Source: Sulfitobacter mediterraneus (GTDB taxonomy: Bacteria > Pseudomonadota > Alphaproteobacteria > Rhodobacterales > Rhodobacteraceae). From it: 47,984 nucleotides of DNA. The stretch is taken from contig NZ_CP069008.1 of assembly GCF_016801775.1 (NCBI RefSeq), positions 1-47,984 on the forward strand, given 5' to 3'. The first letter of the stretch is position 1. Each line of letters begins with the position of its first letter. Made by a program: the position numbers and the translations under genes. Of this stretch, positions 35,348-44,900 are shown in pieces. The notes below the pieces were generated by a model. It was not told the origin of the DNA, did no database searches, and saw nothing but the letters and a program-made list of their open reading frames with translations.

Positions 35348-35896
35348 CTAATTCAGCCGCATCGCATCCGGCCCCTGATCCCAGCCCTTGGCGGTGATCC
35401 AGCTGGGCCAGACATCCTCGACCCATTCGCCTTTGCGGAAATTCAGGTGCAGCAGGCCTAGCCATTGCCGCAGGGCCGCTTCGGAAAACGGCAGGGTCTG
35501 CACCAGGTCTTCGCCCACTTTGAAATCGATAAACACCGCCGTCTTGGCCATGCGCAGGCCCAGCCCGGTGATCAGGTGGCTTTCAAGTCCGTCCGGCAAC
35601 TCCCCGGCCAGAACCGGCGCCTGCTGTTCGATCTTGCCCAGGGCATCCAGCTGGCTGCGCCGTTGCGCATTGTCGCTGGGCGGCGGCGCCTGCTCCCCCC
35701 CGCCCCGCAAACGCGGCAGCGCATCGACCACCTTGACGATCTGCGGCACCAGACGCCGCATCAACCGACGCGTCAGCCACAGCACCGCAATGCTGTCATC
35801 GCCCCGTTCAAGGGACAATCGCATGCGATCCTCGGCCACCACATATTCCGTGGTGAACCGGCGGATCGCATCATCTGGAACGGCAGGCGTGCTCAC
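35348..35896 (-). CDS. Hypothetical protein coupled to the DUF6447-like gene
   Basis: This 182-aa protein starts at GTG 35896, overlapping the stop of the preceding gene (GTGA), so translation is coupled. A helical, basic segment (VLWLTRRLMRRLVPQIVKVV, about 38-58) is followed by a polar linker and a C-terminal domain (FIDFKVGEDLVQTLPFSEAALRQWLG). No membrane segment or signal peptide is visible, so it is probably cytoplasmic. The family is not recognised. With its partner it sits directly downstream of the 1,822-aa cargo gene, so an accessory or chaperone-like role in secretion is possible. Confidence 0.7.
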   Translation of the reverse strand: MSTPAVPDDAIRRFTTEYVVAEDRMRLSLERGDDSIAVLWLTRRLMRRLVPQIVKVVDALPRLRGGGEQAPPPSDNAQRRSQLDALGKIEQQAPVLAGELPDGLESHLITGLGLRMAKTAVFIDFKVGEDLVQTLPFSEAALRQWLGLLHLNFRKGEWVEDVWPSWITAKGWDQGPDAMRLN

Positions 35897-36126
35897 GCAG
35901 AAGCGTCAGCGGCCTCACCGGCATTGCCGCCCTCAAGCTCAGTCTTCAGCGCCGTCACATAGGCCTGACGCGCGGTCTGAAGCGCGGCGTTCTGCAGGCG
36001 CAGACGGGCCAGTTCCTGATCGGCAAACTGCACGTTGGCGATGATGTTCTTGGCGTTGTCGGAAATCGTGGAAGGATCGTATTCCTTGCCGTCCACGGTC
36101 AGGGTGTTTTTCTTTTCTTCAGCCAT
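35893..36126 (-). CDS. Small DUF6447-like protein
   Basis: The 77-aa protein starts at ATG 36126 with AAGGAG 6-8 nt upstream; the longer frame from 36159 would encode the RBS. The N-terminal TLTVDGKEYDPSTIS followed by a single long helix (QFADQELARLRLQNAALQTA) matches my memory of the DUF6447 small-protein family (xxDGKEYxxxxLSDxAK.. then a coiled coil). Its function is unknown. It is translationally coupled to the 182-aa gene and follows the 1,822-aa cargo gene after a terminator. Confidence 0.75.
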   Translation of the reverse strand: MAEEKKNTLTVDGKEYDPSTISDNAKNIIANVQFADQELARLRLQNAALQTARQAYVTALKTELEGGNAGEAADASA

Positions 36127-36202
36127 GACAGGCTCCTTTTTATTGTGATGTTTCACCATCCGGTGTCTGCCTCAGAGCTATGCTTTGAAGCGCAGAAAGG
36201 CA

Positions 36203-36228
36203 ACCGCCCCCCGATCAAGGGAGGCGGT
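36203..36228 (-). terminator. Rho-independent terminator after the 1,822-aa cargo gene
   Basis: On the minus strand ACCGCCTCCC-TTGATC-GGGGGGCGGT forms a 10-bp stem with one G-T pair, followed by TGCCTTTCTG. It lies 18 bp past the stop. Confidence 0.75.
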
Positions 36229-36245
36229 CTGTGAGATCTATGGGA

Positions 36246-39200
36246 TCAGACGATATTGCTGTCGTCGAAATTGGCCTCGGTCACCCCTGTCAGTTCCACG
36301 ACAAAGTCTGCCGATCCATTGGCATTGGCATTCACAAAAAGCAGCCCTGCGCTGTCCGCATCAGAACCGGTCAGGAAATAGACCAGATCCGCGTCTCCGG
36401 CAAAGGCCACATTGGCCGCCGCCTGCGCCGCAACAAACGTGGCTTCATAGGCCGCCTCGTCGTAATTGTCATTGGTGCCTGCCGCGAGACCAAAGGTGAT
36501 GGTGTCATCGTCATCAACAAAATCACTGATCACATCGGCGTCCGCCACGGCCAGGGTGGCTTCGCCCCCTGTCAGGATGGACGAGGCACCGGATCCACCC
36601 AGAACCGCCTGCCCGGCAGACAGAGTCACTTCAAAGCCGCCGTTGTCGTCGTTTTCATCCGTGAGCGTGATAACAGTCCCAACCCGGGTCGCGTTCACCG
36701 ATGCGCCTGGGGCCAGGGTGTTGAACCCGGTCAGGACATCATTGATCAACCCTTCGGCCACATCCGCAAGCGTGTCCAGCGCAGCCGCCTCGTACTGGGC
36801 TTCGATCTCACTGCCATCGCGCAAGGCAACGGTCAGGAAATAGATCTCACCCGCTGTCACGCTCCCCGTCAGCTCCACCTCGGCCACCTGTGCGACATCA
36901 TCTGCGTCATCTGCCACATTGTCGGCAGAGGCCGCCGCTGTGCCCGCCGCCCCATTGGGCGTGACCGAGTTGATGTTCAACAGATTGCCGCTGTCTCCTT
37001 CAAGGTTGATCTGGGTGTCCGTGACGCCATCCACGGCTGCCGTGATCCCGGAGATCCCGTTCATCACAGCGGCAATGCCCAAGGCGATCGAAGCGTCATC
37101 GGTGAAGTCAATGTCAAAGCCAGCATTGGCATCATTGACCACAGCCACAGTTGTCACGTTGTTCAGCTGATACTCGATGGTCAGCAACGAAGCCGCTTCA
37201 TCATCGCCATCCACCGCCGTGACATTGATGACTTCGGTGTCTTCGGCCGCTGTTGTGATCGTCGAGGCAAAAGTCGCCGGAGTGGAGGAGATCACGTTGA
37301 AGACAAAGGCATCCGCACCGTCATTGCCAACAAACCGGTCTTCTTCGTTGTTGTTGTCAGCATCATCCGGCACACCATCGACAAGCGTATCGGCATGGCT
37401 GCCACCAAACAATTCGGTCTTGGTCGATCCCGCCGCCCCGATCAGGGTCCAGCCGGCACTGCCCCCTGCTGCGGCCACATTGAGGGTCTTGTCCATCGTG
37501 CCCAGGGCCTCAAGCACCGCGGTGCCATCGTTTGTGGTCGCGGAGGTCGCAAGATAATCCCCCGTCACCACGCCGGCGTAGAACTCCGCGCCTGCGGCCA
37601 CGTTGACCACGGTGCCATCAGGCAGGCCAAAGGCCCCAACCACAGCATCAAAACCGGCATCGGCGTTGATCTGTACATCGGCAAATGTGCTATCAAGATC
37701 GATGGTATCGCCGGTCACTTCTGCCGGATCTGCGGTGCCTTCGGGGGTGTCCAGAGGATCGCCGATATCTCCATCATCGGCGCCCAGTTCCAGGATCACG
37801 TCAATGGTACCCGTGTCCCCGTCAGCCGCCGAGAACCCAACCGTCGCCGCATCGTTATGGGCAGTGCCGATCACGGTTTGCGTCACCCGCAGACCATCTC
37901 CGTCCACCAGTGCCGATCCACCTGCATCGAGCGCGCCAGAGACCGTAATCTCGACCGCATCAGTGGTGTCATCATCGGCCAGCGTGACCGCCGACAGATC
38001 CACCGTGCCGGTGGCCAAATTGCCAAAGTTGGTGTTCAGATCGGTATCACTGTCATCAGAGATGCCGGTCACAGCCACGGTGCCTTCGCCAAAAATCGTG
38101 ACGCCAAGGAACTGCAACTGGTCCACCTGCTGCACGGTCAGGGTCAGGGTTGCGCCTTCCAGCACTTCGACGGTGCTGGCGGCATCAATGTCCAGACCAA
38201 AGCCAAGTCCGGTCAGATCCACATCACCGTCCACCACGATATCAACGTTGTTGAACACCAGGGCAAAGCCGGTAGAGACATCCAGCGCCTTGAGCGTGAT
38301 CTCCATGTCGCCGGTTGCGCCGCTGTTGTCAAAGATCCAGGTGCCTGAACCCCCCAGTGTTGGCGTCACCAGCACACCGCCGTCATTGCCGGTGCCGATG
38401 CAGGCTTCCACGTCGCCAGAGCTGCCGGAGTTGTCCAGCGTGAAGTCATCCGCGTCGACCTCGGCAATCACGCCCAGGCTGACCAGCCCGTCATGACCCG
38501 TGGTGTCGATCAGGCTCAGGCTGCTGCCCGCCACGCCGGCATAGGGGGTGTCGCTGGGATCGGTGTTGAACACAAACCCCGGCTGGTCGCCCGGTGTGTC
38601 AGGATCGGCATCGGCCACCTCGATCTGGCCAAAGCGCACCACAGAGGCGGCATTGCCGATAAAGGTCAGCTCTTCGGTGGCATCTGTTGCCGCCCCGGCC
38701 GCGCCGGGTTTGACCGTGATGGACAGGCTGTCGCTGTCATCCGGCGATCCGGGCAGCGCCGCATCATCCACTGTCACGATCACATCCAGAACCGGATTTG
38801 TGCCCACATTCAGGGCGGTGCCCGCCTTGAGGAACAGTTCATCCCCGTCGATTTCAAACAGCGCCGCATCGGACCCCGCCAGCCCCAGCACATTGGTGCC
38901 GGTGCCATCGTCCGCCAGATCGATATCCGCCACCTTGATCCGCCCGGTGGTGTCCGTGCCTTCAAACAGGTCCGCCAGACCGCCCACCAGTGTCACCACC
39001 GGCGCTTCGTTCACATTGGTGATGTCGATGGTCAGCGGGGCGCTGCTGTCCGGGCTGGCCCCGACAGAGGTATCATCCACCGTGACGGCCACATCCAGTG
39101 CCGGGTTGGTTTCAAAATCCAGCGCCGCGCCGGCCTTGAGGAACAGCTCGGTGCCGTCGATTTCGAACAGATCCGCATCATCGCCGGTCAGGCCCAGCAC

Positions 39201-41714
39201 ATTGGTGCCGATCGCATCATCAGAAATCGCGATATCCGCAACCTTGGTGCGCGTGGCCGTGCTGGCATCTTCGGACAGGGTCGTTGTCGCGTTCAAAAGT
39301 GCCACGGAGGGCGCTTCATTGGCGTCCGTCACCGCAATGGCGGCCACGGCCGTGTCTTCGGGGCCGGTGCCAATGCTGGCATCATCCACCGTCACCGCCA
39401 CATCCAGAACCGGGTTGGTTTCAAAATCCAGCGCCGTGCCAGCCTTCAGGAACAGCTCATCCCCGTCGATCTCAAACAGGGCTGCATCCGCGCCGGTCAG
39501 CGCCAGCATGTTCACCCCGGCCAGATCATCTGTCACCACGATATCGGCCACTTTCACGCGGGCGGCGGTGTCGGTGTCTTCGGCCAGACCCGCAGGCAGA
39601 CCCGCCAGCGCCACGGTCGGCGCCTCATTGCTGTCTGTCACCGTGATCGACAAAGCGGCTGCATCGTCAGGGCTGACGCCGACACCGGCATCATCCACTG
39701 TGACCGATACATCGAGGCTTGGATTGGCCTCAAAATCCAGCACCACACCGGCCTTGAGGAACAGCTCGGTGCCGTCGATCTCAAACAGCGCCGCATCGGC
39801 CCCCACAAGGCCCAGGGAATTGGTGCCCAGACCGTCGTCGCTGATGGTGATATCAGCCACCTTGATCCGCGCGGAGGTGTCTTCGGTCTCGGACAAAGCC
39901 GTCAATGTGCCGCTCAGCGCCACGGTTGGCGCTTCGTTCACATCGCTCACGGCAATGGTCAGATCCGCGCTGTCATCGGGGCTGGCCCCGATGCTGGCGT
40001 CATCCACTGTCACCGACACATCAAGGCTGGCGGCGGTTTCAAAATCCAGAACCGTGCCGGCCTTCAGGAACAGCTCGGACCCGGAAATCTCGAACAGGCC
40101 CGCATCCGCCCCGGTCAGCGCCAGCGTATTGGACCCCAGCGCATCATCGCTCAGCACGATATCGGCCACTTTGACGTTCGCCGCCGTATCCGTGTCTTCG
40201 GCCAGCGTGGTCACTGCGCCGCTCAGGGTCACGCTCGGCGCCTCGTTCACATCCGTCACGGCGACGCTCATGCTGTCGGTGTCATCGGGCGTGGCCCCGA
40301 CCCCGGCATCGTCCACCACCACGGTCACGTCCAGATCAGGGTTGCCTTCAAAGTCCAGCGCACTGCCCGCCTTCAGGAACAGCTCCAACCCGTCGATCTC
40401 GAACAAAGCCGCATCCGCGCCGCTCAGCGTCAGATCATTGGTGCCAAGCGCATCATCGGTCACGGCAATATCGCCGACCTTGATCCGCGCGGAGGTATCG
40501 GCATCCTCGGCCAATGTCGCGATCAGCGGTGTCACGGTCACGGCAGGCGCCTCATTGGCATCCGTCACCGGCAGGGCCAGCACGGCGGCATCGTCAGGGG
40601 TGCCCCCTACCCCGGCGTCATCCACCTCAACCGCCACATCAAGGGTGGCGTTGGTTTCGAAATCCAGCACGCTGCCCGCCTTCAGGAACAGCTCACTGCC
40701 GACAATCTCGAAAAACGCCGCATCCACACCGCTCAGCGCCAGGGCGTTGGTGCCAAGCGCGTCGTCAGAGACCACGATGTCGGCCACCTTGGTCGCGGCA
40801 GAGGTATCGGCATTCTCGCTGATATCGGCCAGCACATTGGCCAGCGCCACGGTCGGCGCCTCGTTCACATCCGTCACGGCAATGGTCAGATCAACACTGT
40901 CATCCGGGGCATCGCCAAAATCGGCATCATCCACGGTGACGGTCACATCAAGGCTGGAGGCGGTTTCGAAATCCAGCGCCGCACCGGCCTTGAGGAACAG
41001 CTCAAGCCCGTCGATCTCAAAGAGCGCCGCATCCGCGCCGCTCAGCGCCAGAACATTGGTCCCTACCCCGTCATCGGTGATGATGATGTCGGCAACCTTC
41101 ACGCGGGCGCTGGTGTCCGTGTCCTCGGCCAGCGTGGTTGTGGTGCCCGCCAGCGTGACCAGCGGCCCCTCCTGGAAAAACAGATCCGCGGCATCCTTGC
41201 CCGCGGTGACGGAGGCCGGATCACCGTCCACCTCGCCCAGGGCATCGCGGGAGTCGTTGATGTAATCCTCGCTCAGCGTGAAATCACCCTCAGCCGCCGC
41301 CGCATCGGACCAGGCGCAGGCCACCTCGACCTTGTTGTCCAGCACCGCACGGTCTGCCGCAGAGGCGCCGCCGATGATCGCCTGAATAAACTCGCCCGCC
41401 GGATAGCCATCCTGCAAAACGCCGGTCCAGAACGCCAGACCCGCCGCATCGGGGGCGCGGTCAAACAGGTTGTCGTAGATCGCATTGATGAAGGTCTCGA
41501 CCTCTGCGGCAGAGGCCGGCGCATCCGGTCCCGACGTGTCGAGGAAGTCATAGGTCGCCTGCGCTTCGGGCTGGCCTGCAAAATCCTGCGCAATGGCCTC
41601 AATGGACAGCCCGCCGTCCAGAACGCCGATCCAGAAGGTCAGCCCCTCTGGGTCCGGGGCCCGGTCGAAATAGCCGATGTACAGTTCGGTGATGAGCTCT
41701 TTGCTGGTGGCCAT
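36246..41714 (-). CDS. 1,822-aa cadherin-repeat DUF4214 protein, putative T1SS cargo
   Basis: It starts at ATG 41714 (MATSKELITELYIGYFDRAP) with GGAG about 8 nt upstream. DUF4214 motifs occupy residues about 10-135 (YFDRAPDPEGLTFW, LFDRAPDAAGLAFW). Eight cadherin-like repeats of about 103 aa follow (about 190-1000), each with AEDTDTSARxKVADI, LxLSGADAALFEIDGxELFLKAG, and TVDD plus DVNEAP linkers, i.e. Ca-binding Asp/Glu sites. A 400-residue acidic region leads to a C-terminal module (about 1440-1822) closely similar to that of the giant protein. It includes an RTX-like FVGNDGADAFVFN and the tail TEANFDDSNIV, a type I secretion signal. A 23-bp box is 55 bp upstream and a strong terminator is downstream. 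It is probably a Ca-stabilised surface adhesin or matrix protein. Confidence 0.9.
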   Translation of the reverse strand: MATSKELITELYIGYFDRAPDPEGLTFWIGVLDGGLSIEAIAQDFAGQPEAQATYDFLDTSGPDAPASAAEVETFINAIYDNLFDRAPDAAGLAFWTGVLQDGYPAGEFIQAIIGGASAADRAVLDNKVEVACAWSDAAAAEGDFTLSEDYINDSRDALGEVDGDPASVTAGKDAADLFFQEGPLVTLAGTTTTLAEDTDTSARVKVADIIITDDGVGTNVLALSGADAALFEIDGLELFLKAGAALDFETASSLDVTVTVDDADFGDAPDDSVDLTIAVTDVNEAPTVALANVLADISENADTSAATKVADIVVSDDALGTNALALSGVDAAFFEIVGSELFLKAGSVLDFETNATLDVAVEVDDAGVGGTPDDAAVLALPVTDANEAPAVTVTPLIATLAEDADTSARIKVGDIAVTDDALGTNDLTLSGADAALFEIDGLELFLKAGSALDFEGNPDLDVTVVVDDAGVGATPDDTDSMSVAVTDVNEAPSVTLSGAVTTLAEDTDTAANVKVADIVLSDDALGSNTLALTGADAGLFEISGSELFLKAGTVLDFETAASLDVSVTVDDASIGASPDDSADLTIAVSDVNEAPTVALSGTLTALSETEDTSARIKVADITISDDGLGTNSLGLVGADAALFEIDGTELFLKAGVVLDFEANPSLDVSVTVDDAGVGVSPDDAAALSITVTDSNEAPTVALAGLPAGLAEDTDTAARVKVADIVVTDDLAGVNMLALTGADAALFEIDGDELFLKAGTALDFETNPVLDVAVTVDDASIGTGPEDTAVAAIAVTDANEAPSVALLNATTTLSEDASTATRTKVADIAISDDAIGTNVLGLTGDDADLFEIDGTELFLKAGAALDFETNPALDVAVTVDDTSVGASPDSSAPLTIDITNVNEAPVVTLVGGLADLFEGTDTTGRIKVADIDLADDGTGTNVLGLAGSDAALFEIDGDELFLKAGTALNVGTNPVLDVIVTVDDAALPGSPDDSDSLSITVKPGAAGAATDATEELTFIGNAASVVRFGQIEVADADPDTPGDQPGFVFNTDPSDTPYAGVAGSSLSLIDTTGHDGLVSLGVIAEVDADDFTLDNSGSSGDVEACIGTGNDGGVLVTPTLGGSGTWIFDNSGATGDMEITLKALDVSTGFALVFNNVDIVVDGDVDLTGLGFGLDIDAASTVEVLEGATLTLTVQQVDQLQFLGVTIFGEGTVAVTGISDDSDTDLNTNFGNLATGTVDLSAVTLADDDTTDAVEITVSGALDAGGSALVDGDGLRVTQTVIGTAHNDAATVGFSAADGDTGTIDVILELGADDGDIGDPLDTPEGTADPAEVTGDTIDLDSTFADVQINADAGFDAVVGAFGLPDGTVVNVAAGAEFYAGVVTGDYLATSATTNDGTAVLEALGTMDKTLNVAAAGGSAGWTLIGAAGSTKTELFGGSHADTLVDGVPDDADNNNEEDRFVGNDGADAFVFNVISSTPATFASTITTAAEDTEVINVTAVDGDDEAASLLTIEYQLNNVTTVAVVNDANAGFDIDFTDDASIALGIAAVMNGISGITAAVDGVTDTQINLEGDSGNLLNINSVTPNGAAGTAAASADNVADDADDVAQVAEVELTGSVTAGEIYFLTVALRDGSEIEAQYEAAALDTLADVAEGLINDVLTGFNTLAPGASVNATRVGTVITLTDENDDNGGFEVTLSAGQAVLGGSGASSILTGGEATLAVADADVISDFVDDDDTITFGLAAGTNDNYDEAAYEATFVAAQAAANVAFAGDADLVYFLTGSDADSAGLLFVNANANGSADFVVELTGVTEANFDDSNIV
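38720..41150 (-). repeat. Eight tandem cadherin-like repeat units
   Basis: In-gene tandem repeats of about 306-312 bp can be followed at the DNA level by the recurring plus-strand TTGAGGAACAGCTC / TTCAGGAACAGCTC, near 38830, 39136, 39448, 39754, 40063, 40369, 40681 and 40993. Homology between units would allow copy-number change by recombination. Confidence 0.85.
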
Positions 41715-41768
41715 GATTGTTACTCCATTGCGGTGGTGGCTTGGTCCCTCGGGGGCCTGCGATCAGGC

Positions 41769-41791
41769 GCTGGTCCAATACCGTCATACGT
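41769..41791 (-). promoter_or_regulatory. 23-bp box shared by two DUF4214 genes (copy 2)
   Basis: The minus strand reads ACGTATGAC-GGTATT-GGACCAGC, 55 bp before ATG 41714. It is identical to the 21504-21526 box in 17 of 17 conserved positions, with the same 6-bp gap of differing sequence. A TTGACA occurs just upstream on the minus strand and may be part of the promoter. Confidence 0.65.
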
Positions 41792-41888
41792 GATTGTCAA
41801 AGGCCGGACATGGGGAAGTTTCCCGGTGATCCATCACGGGATCCGCCACGCCGCCCTCTGCCTGCGGTTGCAGGGTCTTGAGGCACAA

Positions 41889-41918
41889 AGCCCCCACATT
41901 CGGTGGAATGCAGGGGCT
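41889..41918 (-). terminator. Rho-independent terminator after the giant gene
   Basis: On the minus strand AGCCCCTGCATTC-CACC-GAATGTGGGGGCT forms a 13-bp stem with two G-T pairs, followed by TTTGTGCC. It lies about 50 bp past the TAA stop and separates the giant gene from the promoter box of the 1,822-aa gene. Confidence 0.75.
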
Positions 41919-41968
41919 CTGGTAGAGGAGCAGGCCCGGTTGCCCGGCCCTGCCTATTTTGAGATCGC

Positions 41969-44900
41969 TTAGACGATGTTGCTGTCGTCGAAGTTCGCTT
42001 CGGTGACACCTGTCAGAGCCACAACTGTGTCCGCTGTGCCATCGTTGTTGGCGTTCACGAACAGCAGGCCTGTGCTGTCGGCTGTCGAACCTGTCAGGAA
42101 GTAGATCAGATCCGCGTCACCGGCGAAGGCTGCATCTGCGTTCGCCTGAGCGGTCACAAAGTCAGCTGCATAGGCATCTTCGTCGTAGTTGTCGTTGCTG
42201 CCCGCAGCCAGACCGAAGGTGATGCTATCGTCATCATCCAGGAAGTCTGTGATCACGTCCGCATCGGCATCTGCCAGCGATGTCTCTGTGCCATCCAGAA
42301 CCGAAGAGGCGCTGGAGCCATTGAGAACCGCCTGACCGGCAGACAGGGACACGTCGAAGCCACCGTCGTCATCTTCCTCGTCTGTGAGGGTGATAACCGC
42401 ACCGGCGCGGGTTGCGTCGATGGTGGTGCCTGGCGCCAGTGTGTTGAAGCCGGTCAACGGATCGTTGATCAGACCTTCAGCAACATCAGCCAGAGTGTCA
42501 GCAGGCATCGCTTCGTACTGGGCTTCAATCTCGCTGCCATCCCGCAGAGTCACGGTCAGGAAGTAGATCTCACCCGGTGTCACGGTACCTGTCAGCTCAA
42601 CCTCTGTGATCTGAGCCACATCGTCAGCATCGTCTGCCGCGTTGTTCGCAGCAGCCGCTACACCAGCAGCCGCACCGTTTGGTGTGATTGCGCCGATGTT
42701 CAGCAGGTTGCCGTTGTCACCTTCCAGGTTCACCTGGGTGTTGGTGACCGCGTCAACAGCAGCGGTGATACCGTTGATGTTGCCCATCACAGTAGCAATC
42801 GCCAAGGCAATCGAAGCTGGGTCAGTGAAGTCTACGTCAAAGCCAGCGTTGGTATTGTTGACCACCGCCACAGTTGTGACGTTGTTCAACTCATACTCAA
42901 CAGTCAGCAGAGACGCTGCACTGTCGGCACCACCACTGGTCACTTCGATCACTTCGGTGTCTTCCGCATCGGTTGTGGTGTTCGATGTGAACGTCGCCGG
43001 AGTGGAGGTGCTGACGTTGAAGGAGAACAGATCCTCACCACCGTTACCGGTGAAGGTGTCTGTTTCGCCTGCGTTGCCATTAGCCGCGCCATCTGTCGCA
43101 TCTGCTGCACCGTCGATCAGAACATCGTTCTGCTCGCTGCCTTCCAGAGCGTTGCCTGCGCCTGAGTCAGCATCGGCAGCGCCGATGATGGTCCAGCCGT
43201 TGGCGCCACCTGCGTCAGACATGTCGATGTCACTGTCAACATCAGCAACCAGAACCGCGGTTCCGTCGTTGGTGTCGTCAGATGTCGCGACGAAGTCATC
43301 TGCGTCTGTGACTTGCAGTTCTGCACCAGCTGCAACTTGCATCTGATCACCAGTCTCCAGGCCATTTGTCGCATCAAAGCCAGCGTCGACGTTGTACTGA
43401 ACAAAGTCGCCAGCATCCAAGCCGGATGTGTCTACAACATCACCCACAACTTCCGTTGCATCGTCTGTTGTACCCACAACACCCGCGTCACCGATGGAAC
43501 CGCTGTCTGCGCCCAGAGCGAGCGAGAAGGAGAAGCCATCTGTCAGCGTGGTTGCAGCACCGTCCACAGCACCGTCGAAGGTTACGGCGTCGTTGTTTGC
43601 CGAACCGATGACGTTCTGAGTGATCCAGTCGCCAGCTTTGTCCGTTGCACCCTGCAGTTCATAGTCAACTGCGCCGGTTGCATCGCCTGCGGTGATGGTT
43701 GCGCCAGACATGTCCACGGTGCCGGTGCCGAGAAGGTCACCGAAGTCCGCATCGTCTGCATCGCCAACAATTGCCAGTGTACCTTCACCTGTGATGGTCA
43801 GGCCCGCTGTGGCGAAGGCCACCGCTTGCTCAACCGACAGGGTCAATGTGCCACCTGCGGCAACCACCAGTGTAACCGGACCGCTGAACGTGATGTCTGC
43901 GGCATCCAGTGGCGACAAGTCGATGTCACCGGTGATGCACAGATCCACAGAGTTCAGCGACAGCTGACCGCCGTTGTTGAAGGTCACAGCCTGGATTTCC
44001 AGATCCAGGTTGTTTGCTCCACCAGCTTCAGCAAGGCCAGCACCGCCACCTGTCACAGTCCACGTACCTGTTGCGGACAGTTCTGGGCTTTCAACCACAC
44101 CATCGTCCAGACCTTCGCCGATACGGGCGAATACCTGACCGGTGGCACCGGCTGTCAGAGTGAACTCTTCGCTGTTCACCTGGCTGATCACACCCAGGCT
44201 GATTGTGCCTGCATGCGCCGATGCGTCGATGCTTGTAAGCGCACCGGAAGACACGCCGGAGTACGGTACAGTTTCACCAGAGCCAACATTGTATTCGATG
44301 TTGAACTCGTTCACCGCGCCTGTGCTCGCATCATCGAATGTGATGGTGCTTGCCAGCTGGATCACGCCGTCCGTGGACGAGCTGTTGGTGAAGGTCAGGG
44401 CTTCGGTGGTGTCACCTTGGCCTGTGCCTGTGCCGTCGCCATCAAACGCCGGGCTGCCACCTGTGACTGTGAACGTGCCGGTGTGACCGGAGGTGTCCAC
44501 TGTCAGGCTGGTGATGTCCACGTCGGATGTATCGAGCGACTTCACAGTCACATCGTTACCGCCGGTGATGGTCAAGGATGCACCAGGTGTACCTGCGTCA
44601 CCGCCAACTGCGGATGTGTCGCCATCATCAGAGAAGTAGATGGTTTCCGCGACAAAGTCCGCACCTTCGACTTCGGCTGCGCCCAGCAGAGCACCGAGGA
44701 AGTCAGCAGGACCTTCGTCCGTACCGCCTGCGCCCGTGTCGGTTGGGTCAGCGTCAAAGGTGTTGATCACGATGGTGTGCAGAACGCCCCGGTCGTCGCC
44801 GCTGGAGATATCCCCAACAGTGTTGGCCTGGTTCAGAACCTGCAGGTCATCGCTTGGCAGTGGGATCGCATCCGTCCAGCTGTCTGGCAGCAGATAGTGA

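Noticed and set aside
38720..41150. Regularly spaced repeats as a possible CRISPR array
   Set aside because: The period is about 309 bp and the repeats code for cadherin-like domains. There are no 25-40-bp repeat/spacer units and no cas genes.
38493..41972. Plus-strand open frames of 1,159 and 905 codons
   Set aside because: They are shadows of the cadherin repeats; their apparent repeats simply mirror the 309-bp units of the minus-strand gene.
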